64,000 nt of DNA. It comes from Pseudomonadales bacterium. GTDB taxonomy: Bacteria; Pseudomonadota; Gammaproteobacteria; Pseudomonadales; Pseudohongiellaceae. The position numbers and the translations under genes were made by a program. The stretch is taken from the NCBI GenBank assembly GCA_024234395.1, contig JACKOH010000001.1:1321001-1385000 (forward strand). The letters are read 5' to 3'. Below, one piece after another: positions 25,320-33,599 of this stretch. Every line of letters begins with the position of its first letter. Position 1 is the first letter of the stretch. The notes beneath the pieces were generated by a model. It was given only the letters and a program-made list of their open reading frames with translations. It did not search any database and was not told the origin of the DNA.

Positions 25320-26312
25320 TCAGTCCATGCTCAGAACAGTCTTGATATGTGACTTGTGACGGGCGTGTTGAAACGCTGCCAATCCCTCTTCGATCTTGAA
25401 GTGCGCATCGACCAGGTTCGAGAGATCCTGGTCTTTTTTTTGCCCGGATCCTGCCAGGTCACACAGAAACTTCAACGCCCGTGGAAAATTGCCACAGCGA
25501 GATCCGAGCAGGGTAATTTCATTGACGACGATCGCCTCGGTGGGTAGTGGAAGTGGCTCCCGATGCGTACTCTTCAGAATAACCTTGCCACCGGGACGCA
25601 CCAGCTCGAGTGCACTGCCAAGACCGGCAGCAGAGCCACTGCACTCCACGACCACGTCACAGGCGTGAATCATCCCCGCAGGCGGTTCCAGAAAGCCTCT
25701 GGAGCCGGCTGGAAGGCGATTCAGCTTGTCAGGATACCTGCCAAGCACGGCAACAGTCTCCACCTGCCCGAGCAGGACCCTGGCGGCCAACTGGGCAAGT
25801 CGTCCGTCACCTACTATGGCCACCGTGGTGGCTGGCTGGAATTCGACTTTGTCCAGTATATCGAATACCGCCGCCAGCGGCTCGGTCAGGACCGCCGTAT
25901 CCGCGTCCAGTTCCGGGGGAACCCGATGCAGATTCACAAGTGGCAGAGTCAACAGCTCTGCGAATGCACCATGGTGTTCGCGAATTCCCAGTACCAGTCG
26001 CTGCCGGCAGTGCTTGCCAAGCTCACGCAGGCACAGGTCACAACGCCCGCAGGCAATATTGATTTCTCCGACCACGCGCTGGCCTGACCACTTTGTTTCC
26101 TCTTCAATCGTACCTGCCACGCGTTCGACAATACCGACAAACTCATGTCCGGGTATACCATGGAAATCATAGAGGCCCGCCGCCAGCTGCAGGTCGGTGC
26201 TGCAGATTCCGGCCCGCTCTACGCGAACCAGGGCCCAACCGGGCTCCAGGGACGGCACGGGCAGATCACTGCGATAACTCAGCGCTCGCCCGTCAAGAAA
26301 CAACCCACGCAC
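25320..26312 (-). CDS. Zinc-dependent MDR (alcohol dehydrogenase-like) oxidoreductase
   Basis: The 330-residue medium-chain dehydrogenase has catalytic zinc ligands Cys37, His56 and Glu57 (G-H-E-F-V-G). Structural zinc ligands are Cys88, 91, 94 and 102. A Rossmann fold begins at G-D-G-R-L-A (168-173). It should oxidise an alcohol or polyol with NAD(P)+; the substrate cannot be assigned. The G-D-G-R-L variant of the nucleotide motif is typical of a distinct MDR subgroup. It is only 14 bases downstream of the DUF1015 gene on the same strand, so the two very likely form an operon. Confidence 0.85.
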   Translation of the reverse strand: MRGLFLDGRALSYRSDLPVPSLEPGWALVRVERAGICSTDLQLAAGLYDFHGIPGHEFVGIVERVAGTIEEETKWSGQRVVGEINIACGRCDLCLRELGKHCRQRLVLGIREHHGAFAELLTLPLVNLHRVPPELDADTAVLTEPLAAVFDILDKVEFQPATTVAIVGDGRLAQLAARVLLGQVETVAVLGRYPDKLNRLPAGSRGFLEPPAGMIHACDVVVECSGSAAGLGSALELVRPGGKVILKSTHREPLPLPTEAIVVNEITLLGSRCGNFPRALKFLCDLAGSGQKKDQDLSNLVDAHFKIEEGLAAFQHARHKSHIKTVLSMD

Positions 26313-26326
26313 GGAATTCAGCTGCC

Positions 26327-27574
26327 CTAATCCAGCACGTGAATTATCAGGCCGCTCTTAAGCTTGGGTTCGAACCAGGTGGACTTGGGAGGCATTACCT
26401 CGCCTGCGTCGGCAATCGCCATGAGGCTTTCGATGGAAGTGGGAAAAAGCGCAAAGGCGACCGCCCACTGGCCCGAATCGACGCGCTTCTGCAATTCACC
26501 CAGCCCGCGTATACCACCGACGAAATCGATACGTTTATCGGTACGCTGATCACCGATTCCAAGCATCGGTTCCAGAATTTGTCGCTGCAGCAGACTGACA
26601 TCCAGGCTGTTTACCGGATCGTCACTGTCAGTTACCACTTCTCGTGCCGTCAGCAGGTACCACTGCCCCCCCACATACATACCGAACTGGCCGGCCCGGT
26701 CCGGTTTTGCCACGCCATGATCTGCCACGGCCTGTACAGTGAATTCCTGTTCCAGATCGCTGAGAAACTGCGCAGGATTACGGCCGCCCAGATCTTTCAC
26801 GATCCGGTTATAGTCCAGTATCTGCATTTGATCATGGGGGAAAACCACGGTCAGAAACCAGTTATAGGATTCCTCTCCACGATGCTGGGGATTGGCCCGC
26901 TGGCGCAAATGGCAGACTCGTGAGGCCGCAGCAGACCGGTGGTGACCATCGGCTACGTAGAGACACTGAACGCCATCGAACGCCGTCTCCAGGTCCGCCG
27001 CCAGTTCGAGGTCCTCGATCACCCAGAAGGTATGCCGGGTACCATCGTCGGCTGTGAAATCGTACTCCGGACTGTTGCCTGTGACCTTAGCTATCAGGCT
27101 GTCAATGGTTCGGTCGGCCTTGTAGGTGAGAAATACGGGGCCAACCTGTGCATCCAGCGCGTCCATGTGATTGACCCGGTCATCTTCCTTGTCCGGACGG
27201 GTAAATTCATGCTTCTTGATAAGGCCCTGTTCATAAGCCGCCACCGAGGCGACCGCCACCAGGCCAACCTGTTTGTGTTCACCCATAATCTGCTGGTAAA
27301 CATACAGTTTGTCCTCGGTATCCCGGATCAGAATTCCCTCATCGACAAACCGCTTCAGGTTTTCCGCCCCCTGCTGGTAGACGCTTGGATCATGAGGGTC
27401 AACAGATTCGGGTACGTCGATCTCCGGCTTGTTGATGTGAAAAAAACTGTAGGGATTGTCTTTGGCCAGTGCTGCGGCCTCTTCCCGATTTACCACGTCA
27501 TAGGGATGTGACGCCACTCTGGACGCCAGTTCCTTCCTGGGTCGAAGGCCCGGAAAAGGTTTTAACAACTTCAT
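26327..27574 (-). CDS. DUF1015 family protein
   Basis: The 415-residue protein from ATG 27574 has a GAGAG ribosome-binding site; a GTG 21 bases upstream is a less likely start. The DUF1015 hallmarks are the N-terminal P-F-x-G-L-R-P, the P-Y-D-V-V block (about residues 25-29), and the central A-D-G-H-H-R-S-A-A motif. The biochemical function is not established to my knowledge; the paired histidines followed by Arg and Ser suggest an enzyme. It is co-transcribed with the MDR dehydrogenase immediately downstream. No signal peptide or membrane segment is seen. Confidence 0.88.
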   Translation of the reverse strand: MKLLKPFPGLRPRKELASRVASHPYDVVNREEAAALAKDNPYSFFHINKPEIDVPESVDPHDPSVYQQGAENLKRFVDEGILIRDTEDKLYVYQQIMGEHKQVGLVAVASVAAYEQGLIKKHEFTRPDKEDDRVNHMDALDAQVGPVFLTYKADRTIDSLIAKVTGNSPEYDFTADDGTRHTFWVIEDLELAADLETAFDGVQCLYVADGHHRSAAASRVCHLRQRANPQHRGEESYNWFLTVVFPHDQMQILDYNRIVKDLGGRNPAQFLSDLEQEFTVQAVADHGVAKPDRAGQFGMYVGGQWYLLTAREVVTDSDDPVNSLDVSLLQRQILEPMLGIGDQRTDKRIDFVGGIRGLGELQKRVDSGQWAVAFALFPTSIESLMAIADAGEVMPPKSTWFEPKLKSGLIIHVLD

Positions 27575-27661
27575 GATGCTCTCTCGATTCTCCACTGGAA
27601 GCCGCTATTGTCTCACTTTAACAATTCGCTGCGTAGTGTGAAGTTGTAATGCGGGATGGGC

Positions 27662-28159
27662 TCAGGAGGCCCGGCGAACCAGATGGGGGGTCAATGATCG
27701 CTGAATGTCCGATTGTGTAAATCCACGTCGCTGCAGAAAACGCACCAGACGCTGGTGTTCCCGGCCACCGTATTCGACAGTCAGCCCCTGGCCAACGCGC
27801 TTCTCGATCAGGTAGTCGAGTATAAGCTGCCAGTCGGAATCATCGGCGAACAGATAACTGTCAATTACCGACTCGGCCACAAAACGGCGGCGCAGTTCGT
27901 CCCGGATTATCGGGTAACCATACCCTCTGGATTTCCGGTACCTGACGAATGCTTCCACAAAGCGTCGATCGCTCTGCAGGTTTTCCTCCCGCAAGCGCTC
28001 CAGCTCACGCTGAATTTCCGCGGGATCGCGGTCAGGAAATTTGAGCTGCAGCTTGTGCTTGAGTTCGAAGAAAGAGTGTTCCCGGCGGGCCAGGCAATCC
28101 ATTGCGGCCCGCCGGACACTACGGGGACTGTTGGAACCGTTTTCCAGAAAGACTTTCAT
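27662..28159 (-). CDS. recX: RecA regulator RecX
   Basis: The 165-residue helical protein is made of three-helix repeats, with family blocks such as L-A-R-R-E-H-S-x-x-E-L and R-G-Y-G-Y-P-I-I. RecX binds RecA filaments and limits their extension. It lies 70 bases after recA on the same strand, the standard position. The ATG at 28159 is chosen; the frame can be extended 5 codons to a TTG at 28174. Neither start has a strong ribosome-binding site, which fits low RecX expression relative to RecA. Confidence 0.93.
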   Translation of the reverse strand: MKVFLENGSNSPRSVRRAAMDCLARREHSFFELKHKLQLKFPDRDPAEIQRELERLREENLQSDRRFVEAFVRYRKSRGYGYPIIRDELRRRFVAESVIDSYLFADDSDWQLILDYLIEKRVGQGLTVEYGGREHQRLVRFLQRRGFTQSDIQRSLTPHLVRRAS

Positions 28160-28229
28160 TTTTACATTCTGCAATGAATTTTAGGTCTGGTTATTGCGGT
28201 TCATCCGGGAACAACTGAAGTCCTGTCGG

Positions 28230-29327
28230 TCAGCCGGCCTTGCTGGTGTCTATGGAAGCAATCGGCTCACCATCGTTGGCAGGCTGCTTCTCCAGTTCGT
28301 GGACACTGTCCTCCTGCCTGCCGCCGCTCTTGGTGAGCAGTTCGGCGCGGATCTTTCGCTCCAACTCAGCGGCAAGCTCGGGATTCTCTTCCAGGTACTG
28401 GCCGACATTCTTTTTGCCCTGGCCAATCTTGTCGCCGTTATAGGAGTACCAGGCGCCGGATTTCTCCAGCAGACCGACCTTGACTCCCAGGTCGATCACT
28501 TCGCCAAGGCGATAAATACCGGTACCGTACATGATCTGAAATTCGGTCTGCTTGAAAGGAGGTGCCACTTTGTTTTTGACTACCTTGACCCGGGTTTCGT
28601 TGCCCACCACCTCGTCACCGTCTTTGATGGAACCGATGCGACGGATATCAAGTCTTACCGAAGAGTAAAACTTGAGTGCGTTACCTCCGGTTGTGGTCTC
28701 CGGAGACCCGAACATCACACCGATCTTCATGCGGATCTGGTTGATAAAGATCACCAGAGTGTTGGAGTTTTTGATGTTCGCGGTCATCTTGCGCAGCGCC
28801 TGGGACATCAGCCTGGCCTGCAGGCCCATGTGGCTGTCACCCATATCTCCTTCAATTTCCGCCTTCGGCGTGAGGGCCGCGACCGAGTCGATAACCACCA
28901 CGTCCAGAGCACCGGAACGAACCACCATGTCGCAGATCTCCAGCGCCTGCTCACCGGTATCGGGCTGGCTCACCAGCAGATTTTCCACATCCACTCCCAG
29001 CGCTTCGGCGTAAATCGGATCCAGCGCATGTTCCGCGTCGATAAACGCACAACTGCCACCGGCTTTCTGTGCCTCAGCGATCACCTGCAGGGTCAGGGTG
29101 GTTTTGCCCGACGATTCGGGACCATAGATTTCCACGATCCGGCCTCTGGGCAGGCCGCCGATCCCGAGTGCGATATCAAGACCCAGGGAGCCGGTGGAAA
29201 TGGAGGGAATGGCGGTCCTGGCGGAATCGCCAAGCCGCATCATGGAACCTTTACCGAACTGCCTTTCGATCTGCGACAAGGCGGCGGCCAGTGCTTTCTC
29301 TTTATTTCTGCTGTCTTCAATCATCAT
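28230..29327 (-). CDS. recA: Recombinase RecA
   Basis: The 365-residue protein is typical of RecA. Walker A GPESSGKT is at 69-76, the D-x-x-H-A-L-D block follows, L1/L2 DNA-binding loops lie in the middle (G-D-x-H-M-G and N-Q-I-R-M-K-I-G), and the C-terminal tail is acidic. It forms filaments on single-stranded DNA for homologous recombination and triggers LexA cleavage. Two adjacent ATG codons (29327 and 29324) could serve as start. Two LexA boxes lie 220-273 bases upstream, so an untranslated leader of about 200 nt is expected. Gene order is cinA, recA, recX. Confidence 0.98.
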   Translation of the reverse strand: MMIEDSRNKEKALAAALSQIERQFGKGSMMRLGDSARTAIPSISTGSLGLDIALGIGGLPRGRIVEIYGPESSGKTTLTLQVIAEAQKAGGSCAFIDAEHALDPIYAEALGVDVENLLVSQPDTGEQALEICDMVVRSGALDVVVIDSVAALTPKAEIEGDMGDSHMGLQARLMSQALRKMTANIKNSNTLVIFINQIRMKIGVMFGSPETTTGGNALKFYSSVRLDIRRIGSIKDGDEVVGNETRVKVVKNKVAPPFKQTEFQIMYGTGIYRLGEVIDLGVKVGLLEKSGAWYSYNGDKIGQGKKNVGQYLEENPELAAELERKIRAELLTKSGGRQEDSVHELEKQPANDGEPIASIDTSKAG

Positions 29328-29546
29328 TTAGTCCTTGGTTGTTACAACTGAAGCTGGTTCCATGAGTAATACAGTTGTGTATGCACGTTTAACGGTTGCT
29401 ATGGTTGCTATGCCTGCGAGGTAAGCAACTGATGTGTATGCACCCTGATACTTCAAATAGTAGACCGTCCCTGACTACCTGCCTAATCGGCGGACGAATC
29501 CGCCGGATTTACAGCATCCGCCGCAGAGCAACAGCCAGGCAGGATA

Positions 29547-29562
29547 CTGTATATAAACACAG
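29547..29562. promoter_or_regulatory. LexA (SOS) box 1
   Basis: CTGTATATAAACACAG fits the CTG-N10-CAG operator with an AT-rich core, flanked by TA on the left as in the E. coli consensus. It lies in the recA control region. Confidence 0.85.
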
Positions 29563-29584
29563 CAGTTATTTAAGCAGATAATTA

Positions 29585-29600
29585 CTGTATATACAACCAG
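29585..29600. promoter_or_regulatory. LexA (SOS) box 2
   Basis: CTGTATATACAACCAG is a second CTG-N10-CAG operator, flanked by TA and TA. Its centre is 38 bases from box 1, and it begins 40 bases from the end of cinA. A promoter for recA probably overlaps the two boxes. Confidence 0.85.
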
Positions 29601-29639
29601 TATATTGGCAGCAATAGGGGTTTCTTTAGGGATCTCTGC

Positions 29640-30161
29640 TCAGCCTGGCAGCATGGTGGTATCGAGCAGTTCAATAACCCCTTTGAAGGCCTGTTCCACA
29701 CTGCGCAGACGGATGCTGTAGCGGTCGCCTTCGAAGTGCTGAATCCGGGTCTTGCAGCGACCATCCCGGTGTGCCCACGCGAACCAGACAGTGCCTACCG
29801 GCTTCTCGTCGCTGCCGCCGTCCGGGCCGGCGATGCCACTGGTGGCTAACGCGACGTCGGCAGCGGAGTTGGCAATTGCTCCGGCGGCCATGGCACGCAC
29901 CGTCGCCTCGCTGACCGCCCCGGGTCCGGTTTCCGACAGCAGTGCCGCCGGTACTCCCAGCAATTTCTGTTTCGCAGCATTGGAATAAGTGACGAAGCCG
30001 CAATCAAACCATCGGGAACTGCCGGGCAGCGAAGTGACCACCTGAGACACCCAGCCACCCGTGCAGGACTCTGCAGTTGCCAGCATCAGTTCCTGTTCAA
30101 GAAATCTGTTGGCAACATGCTTGACCAGTTGCCGGACATTTTCCTCAATCGACTGAGTCAT
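29640..30161 (-). CDS. pncC: CinA-like nicotinamide-nucleotide amidase (PncC)
   Basis: The 173-residue stand-alone CinA C-terminal domain has the conserved T-A-E-S-C-T-G-G-W motif with the nucleophilic Ser32, then T-Y-S-N and G-I-A-G-P-x-G-G. The family deamidates nicotinamide mononucleotide to nicotinate mononucleotide and so recycles NAD breakdown products. It is divergent from mutS and directly upstream of recA, as in pseudomonads. LexA boxes after its stop suggest recA has its own promoter rather than relying on read-through. Confidence 0.92.
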   Translation of the reverse strand: MTQSIEENVRQLVKHVANRFLEQELMLATAESCTGGWVSQVVTSLPGSSRWFDCGFVTYSNAAKQKLLGVPAALLSETGPGAVSEATVRAMAAGAIANSAADVALATSGIAGPDGGSDEKPVGTVWFAWAHRDGRCKTRIQHFEGDRYSIRLRSVEQAFKGVIELLDTTMLPG

Positions 30162-30364
30162 ACCTTACTCCCCGATCCAGTTACACTCAGAATTTATGGT
30201 GGTAATCGGATTCGCAAGCGAGATCGAATCCGGACGATCCCTTGCCAATTTATCAGGCATTGCAATAAGCCACTACCGGGATCGCGCAGTGACTGAAAAT
30301 TACAGGTACTTAATATAGAATCTCGCCTGTCTTAACAAGTAAAACCTCTACTGTTTCTGAAATT

Positions 30365-32923
30365 TTGTCCAGCGCCCAGTCACACACACCAATGATGCAG
30401 CAGTACCTGCGCATCAAGGCTCAACACAAGGATTGCCTGTTGTTCTATCGCATGGGCGATTTTTACGAACTGTTTTATCAGGACGCCGAAGTGGCTGCGG
30501 AAATCCTGGACATCACGCTCACGGCGCGGGGCAAGTCCGCCGGTGAACCGATTCCCATGTGCGGCATTCCGTTTCATGCCGCCGACCGCTACCTGGCCAG
30601 GCTGGTTGAGGCCGGCCGCTCCATTGCCATCTGCGAACAGATCGGTGACCCGGCGACCAGTAAAGGACCGGTGGAACGCCAGGTGGTTCGAATCCTGACT
30701 CCCGGCACCATCAGCGACGAAGCCCTGCTCAAGGATCGCCAGGACAACCTGCTGCTGGCTATCAGCGGGCAGGATGACAATTACGGCCTGGCCTGGATCA
30801 ACATCGCCAGCGGCCGGTTTGTGATCAATGAAGTCAGCGGTGAGGAAGCGCTGCTCAGCGAGCTGGAGCGACTCCGACCGGCCGAGATCCTGTACCAGGA
30901 AGACCTGCCGATCGAGGCACGGCTGCCACCCGGGAGTGCCCGCGGACGGCGCCCGCCCTGGGAGTTCGACCTGGAAGGGGCCCGACGCACTCTGACCCGG
31001 CACTTCGGTACCCGCGACCTCAGTCCGTTCCAGTGCGAGTCGATGGATCTGGCCCTGCAGGCGGCCGGCTGTCTGCTCGACTATGCCCGGGAGACCCAGC
31101 GCGGCGAGCTGCCCCACATCCAGAGTCTGCAGGTGGAGCGTCAGACCGACGGGGTAGTCCTGGATGCCGCCACCCGACGCAACCTGGAACTGGATACCAA
31201 CCTTGGCGGTGGCCGCCAAAATACCCTGATGTCGGTCATCGATCGTTGCGCGACCCCGATGGGCAGCCGCCTGCTGCAGCGCTGGCTGCACCGGCCGCTG
31301 CGTGACTTCCCGCAACTCAGGTGCCGCCAGCAGGCGGTCTCCAGCCTGATCGACCAGTACCATTTCGAAGCTCTCAGGGAGACCCTGAAACTCATCGGTG
31401 ACCAGGAACGGATCCTGGCCCGTATCGCCCTGCGTTCTGCCCGTCCCCGTGATCTGGCCCGGTTGCGCGATGGCCTGACCCACCTGCCGACCCTGCAGGC
31501 TGCCATGGCTGCCCTGTCCTCACCGCTGTTGGAAAAACTGGCTGTGGCCATCGCCGAGTTTCCGGACCTCAGTGAACTGCTGGCGCGGGCCGTTATCGAC
31601 AACCCGCCAATGGTAATCCGTGAAGGCGGTGTCATCGCCCCCGGCTTCGATGCCGAACTGGACGAATTGCGCGACCTGGGCAGCAATGCCGGACAGTATC
31701 TGGTGGACCTGGAAAGCCGGGAAAAGCAGCGCACCGGGATCAGCACCCTCAAGGTCGGTTACAACCGGGTACACGGGTACTACATTGAAATCAGCAAGGT
31801 TCAGTCGAGTGGCGCCCCGGCCGACTACATCCGGCGCCAGACCCTGAAAAATGCCGAACGTTTCATCACTCCGGAACTGAAGGAATTTGAGGACAAGGTC
31901 CTGAGTGCCAAAAGCAAGGCCCTGGCCCGCGAAAAACAGCTTTACGACGATCTGCTGGAAACCCTTGCTGCCGAGCTGGCGGCATTGCAGACCAGTGCCG
32001 CGGCGCTGGCCGAGCTGGATGTGCTGAACAATTTTGCCGAGCGGGCATTGAACCTCAATTACGCGCAGCCGGAATTGCGTGAACAACCGGGCATCCAGAT
32101 AACCCGAGGCCGCCACCCGGTTGTGGAGCAGGTACTGGAAAGTCCCTTCGTGCCCAATGACCTGGCTCTCGACGAACAACGGCGGATGCTGGTAATCACC
32201 GGGCCGAATATGGGTGGCAAGTCTACCTATATGCGCCAGACTGCCCTGATCGTCCTGCTGGCACTGACCGGCAGCTACGTCCCTGCCGACGCCGTGCAGC
32301 TGGGTCCGATCGACCGCATATTCACCCGCATCGGGTCCTCCGACGACCTGGCCGGGGGGCGCTCCACCTTCATGGTGGAGATGACCGAAACCGCCAACAT
32401 CCTGCACCACGCGACCGAACAGTCTCTGGTGCTGATGGACGAGATCGGACGTGGCACCAGCACCTTTGACGGCCTTTCGCTGGCCTGGGCGGCAGCCCTG
32501 CACATCGCCGAAAAGCTCAAGGCCTATACACTGTTCGCGACCCATTATTTCGAGCTCACCGCGTTGCCCGGGCTCTGCGACTCGATGGACAATGTCCACC
32601 TTGACGCGACCGAACATCAGCATGGCCTGGTATTTCTGCACGCTGTCAAAGAGGGCCCCGCCAACCAGAGTTACGGGCTGCAGGTGGCACAGCTGGCCGG
32701 CGTACCGCGTCAGGTCATCGACATGGCCCGTAACAAACTGCACGACCTGGAACAGGGATCGATCGGACGGACTCCGCAAACCGGCGCCGCAGCCCCCAGA
32801 CAAAGCGAACTGTTTGCCGACCAGGAGCATCCGGTGATCCGGCAGCTGGCCAGTGTCGACCCGGACGGGTTGAGCGCCCGCGAAGCCCTCGAGTTAATCT
32901 ACGAACTGAAACAAAAAATCTGA
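30365..32923 (+). CDS. mutS: DNA mismatch repair protein MutS
   Basis: The 852-residue protein has the mismatch-wedge motif G-D-F-Y-E (31-35, Phe33 and Glu35). Connector, lever and clamp domains follow. The ATPase has Walker A G-P-N-M-G-G-K-S-T (about 615) and Walker B D-E-I-G-R-G-T-S. It recognises base mismatches and recruits MutL. The start is a TTG at 30365: from there the protein aligns with E. coli MutS (S-x-x-x-S-H-T-P-M-M-Q-Q-Y-L-R), whereas the first ATG (30392) would remove the T-P-M-M region. fdxA follows. Confidence 0.97.
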   Translation: MSSAQSHTPMMQQYLRIKAQHKDCLLFYRMGDFYELFYQDAEVAAEILDITLTARGKSAGEPIPMCGIPFHAADRYLARLVEAGRSIAICEQIGDPATSKGPVERQVVRILTPGTISDEALLKDRQDNLLLAISGQDDNYGLAWINIASGRFVINEVSGEEALLSELERLRPAEILYQEDLPIEARLPPGSARGRRPPWEFDLEGARRTLTRHFGTRDLSPFQCESMDLALQAAGCLLDYARETQRGELPHIQSLQVERQTDGVVLDAATRRNLELDTNLGGGRQNTLMSVIDRCATPMGSRLLQRWLHRPLRDFPQLRCRQQAVSSLIDQYHFEALRETLKLIGDQERILARIALRSARPRDLARLRDGLTHLPTLQAAMAALSSPLLEKLAVAIAEFPDLSELLARAVIDNPPMVIREGGVIAPGFDAELDELRDLGSNAGQYLVDLESREKQRTGISTLKVGYNRVHGYYIEISKVQSSGAPADYIRRQTLKNAERFITPELKEFEDKVLSAKSKALAREKQLYDDLLETLAAELAALQTSAAALAELDVLNNFAERALNLNYAQPELREQPGIQITRGRHPVVEQVLESPFVPNDLALDEQRRMLVITGPNMGGKSTYMRQTALIVLLALTGSYVPADAVQLGPIDRIFTRIGSSDDLAGGRSTFMVEMTETANILHHATEQSLVLMDEIGRGTSTFDGLSLAWAAALHIAEKLKAYTLFATHYFELTALPGLCDSMDNVHLDATEHQHGLVFLHAVKEGPANQSYGLQVAQLAGVPRQVIDMARNKLHDLEQGSIGRTPQTGAAAPRQSELFADQEHPVIRQLASVDPDGLSAREALELIYELKQKI

Positions 32924-33106
32924 AACAGTCCGGGAAAGCTGGTAGAATCCGTCCGTCCCGGCGGCCCGGAAGCCCGAAACCCGGGTCTGGCAGACCGCCG
33001 GCACCGTTGCCTTTCGGTAATCCGACCGACACGGGTTTACCATGGAGCAATAGCAAATACAGCCGCAGCAAAACGACAGGCAGGCGGCGGATAACAATTT
33101 AAAGAA

Positions 33107-33152
33107 TAAGGAAGCCCGGCTTCAGGCTGAAATAGCCTCACCGGCTTCCTTA
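33107..33152. promoter_or_regulatory. Inverted repeat in the fdxA leader
   Basis: TAAGGAAGCCCGG (33107-33119) pairs with CCGGCTTCCTTA (33141-33152), with one bulged base and an inner AGGC/GCCT stem. It lies 24 bases before the fdxA ATG and about 180 bases after the mutS stop. No T run follows, so it is not an obvious intrinsic terminator. It may be an mRNA leader structure or a regulator site. Confidence 0.4.
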
Positions 33153-33176
33153 GGCAATACTGGTTTTGGAGACGAT

Positions 33177-33500
33177 ATGACATTCGTAGTAGGCGAAAAC
33201 TGCATACGTTGCAAGCACACTGATTGCGTAGAAGTGTGTCCGGTTGACTGTTTCTACGAGGGCCCGAATTTCCTGGTAATCCACCCGGATGAATGTATTG
33301 ATTGTGCACTCTGTGAACCGGAGTGTCCGGTCGACGCCATCTACGCCGAAGATGAACTGCCGGAAGATCAGCAGGAGTTCCTGGAACTCAATGCCGAACT
33401 GGCCGAACAGTGGCCCAATATCACCGAGAAAAAAGACGCCCTGCCTGACGCCGAGGAATGGGCGGACAAGAAGGGCAAGCGCGAGTTTCTGCAACGCTGA
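33177..33500 (+). CDS. fdxA: 7Fe ferredoxin FdxA
   Basis: The 107-residue ferredoxin has cysteines at 9, 12, 17, 21, 25, 40, 43, 46 and 50, the pattern of Azotobacter-type FdI with one [3Fe-4S] and one [4Fe-4S] cluster. A 55-residue acidic and helical C-terminal extension is normal for the subfamily. It carries low-potential electrons to unknown partners. The ATG has a GGAG ribosome-binding site. It follows mutS as in Pseudomonas, where rpoS lies on its other side; here nlpD is found instead. The fdxA stop and the nlpD stop face each other 99 bases apart. Confidence 0.95.
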   Translation: MTFVVGENCIRCKHTDCVEVCPVDCFYEGPNFLVIHPDECIDCALCEPECPVDAIYAEDELPEDQQEFLELNAELAEQWPNITEKKDALPDAEEWADKKGKREFLQR

Positions 33501-33599
33501 GCGTCCCGCATTACCGGCGGGGCTCAAGCTGACAGCTGCCACCCTGCCGGAATCCCTCTCCCACCCTGATCCAACCGCCTGCCGCGGCCGCTCGCCGGC

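Larger units (their letters stand above)
29328..29639 (-). other. recA leader and regulatory region
   Basis: These 312 bases lie between the cinA stop and recA. The cinA-proximal end holds two LexA boxes (listed separately). The rest would form the recA leader and contains a perfect 7-bp hairpin whose minus-strand loop is TTCG (29488-29505), a 9-bp tandem repeat GGTTGCTAT (29394-29411), and a direct repeat TGTGTATGCAC at 29376-29386 and 29433-29443. No gene is visible. Confidence 0.6.

Noticed and set aside
31520..32830. 436-codon open frame antisense to mutS
   Set aside because: It lies wholly opposite the MutS coding sequence, has no family motifs and arises from the codon bias of the real gene. 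The 367-codon frame at 30380-31483 is the same case.
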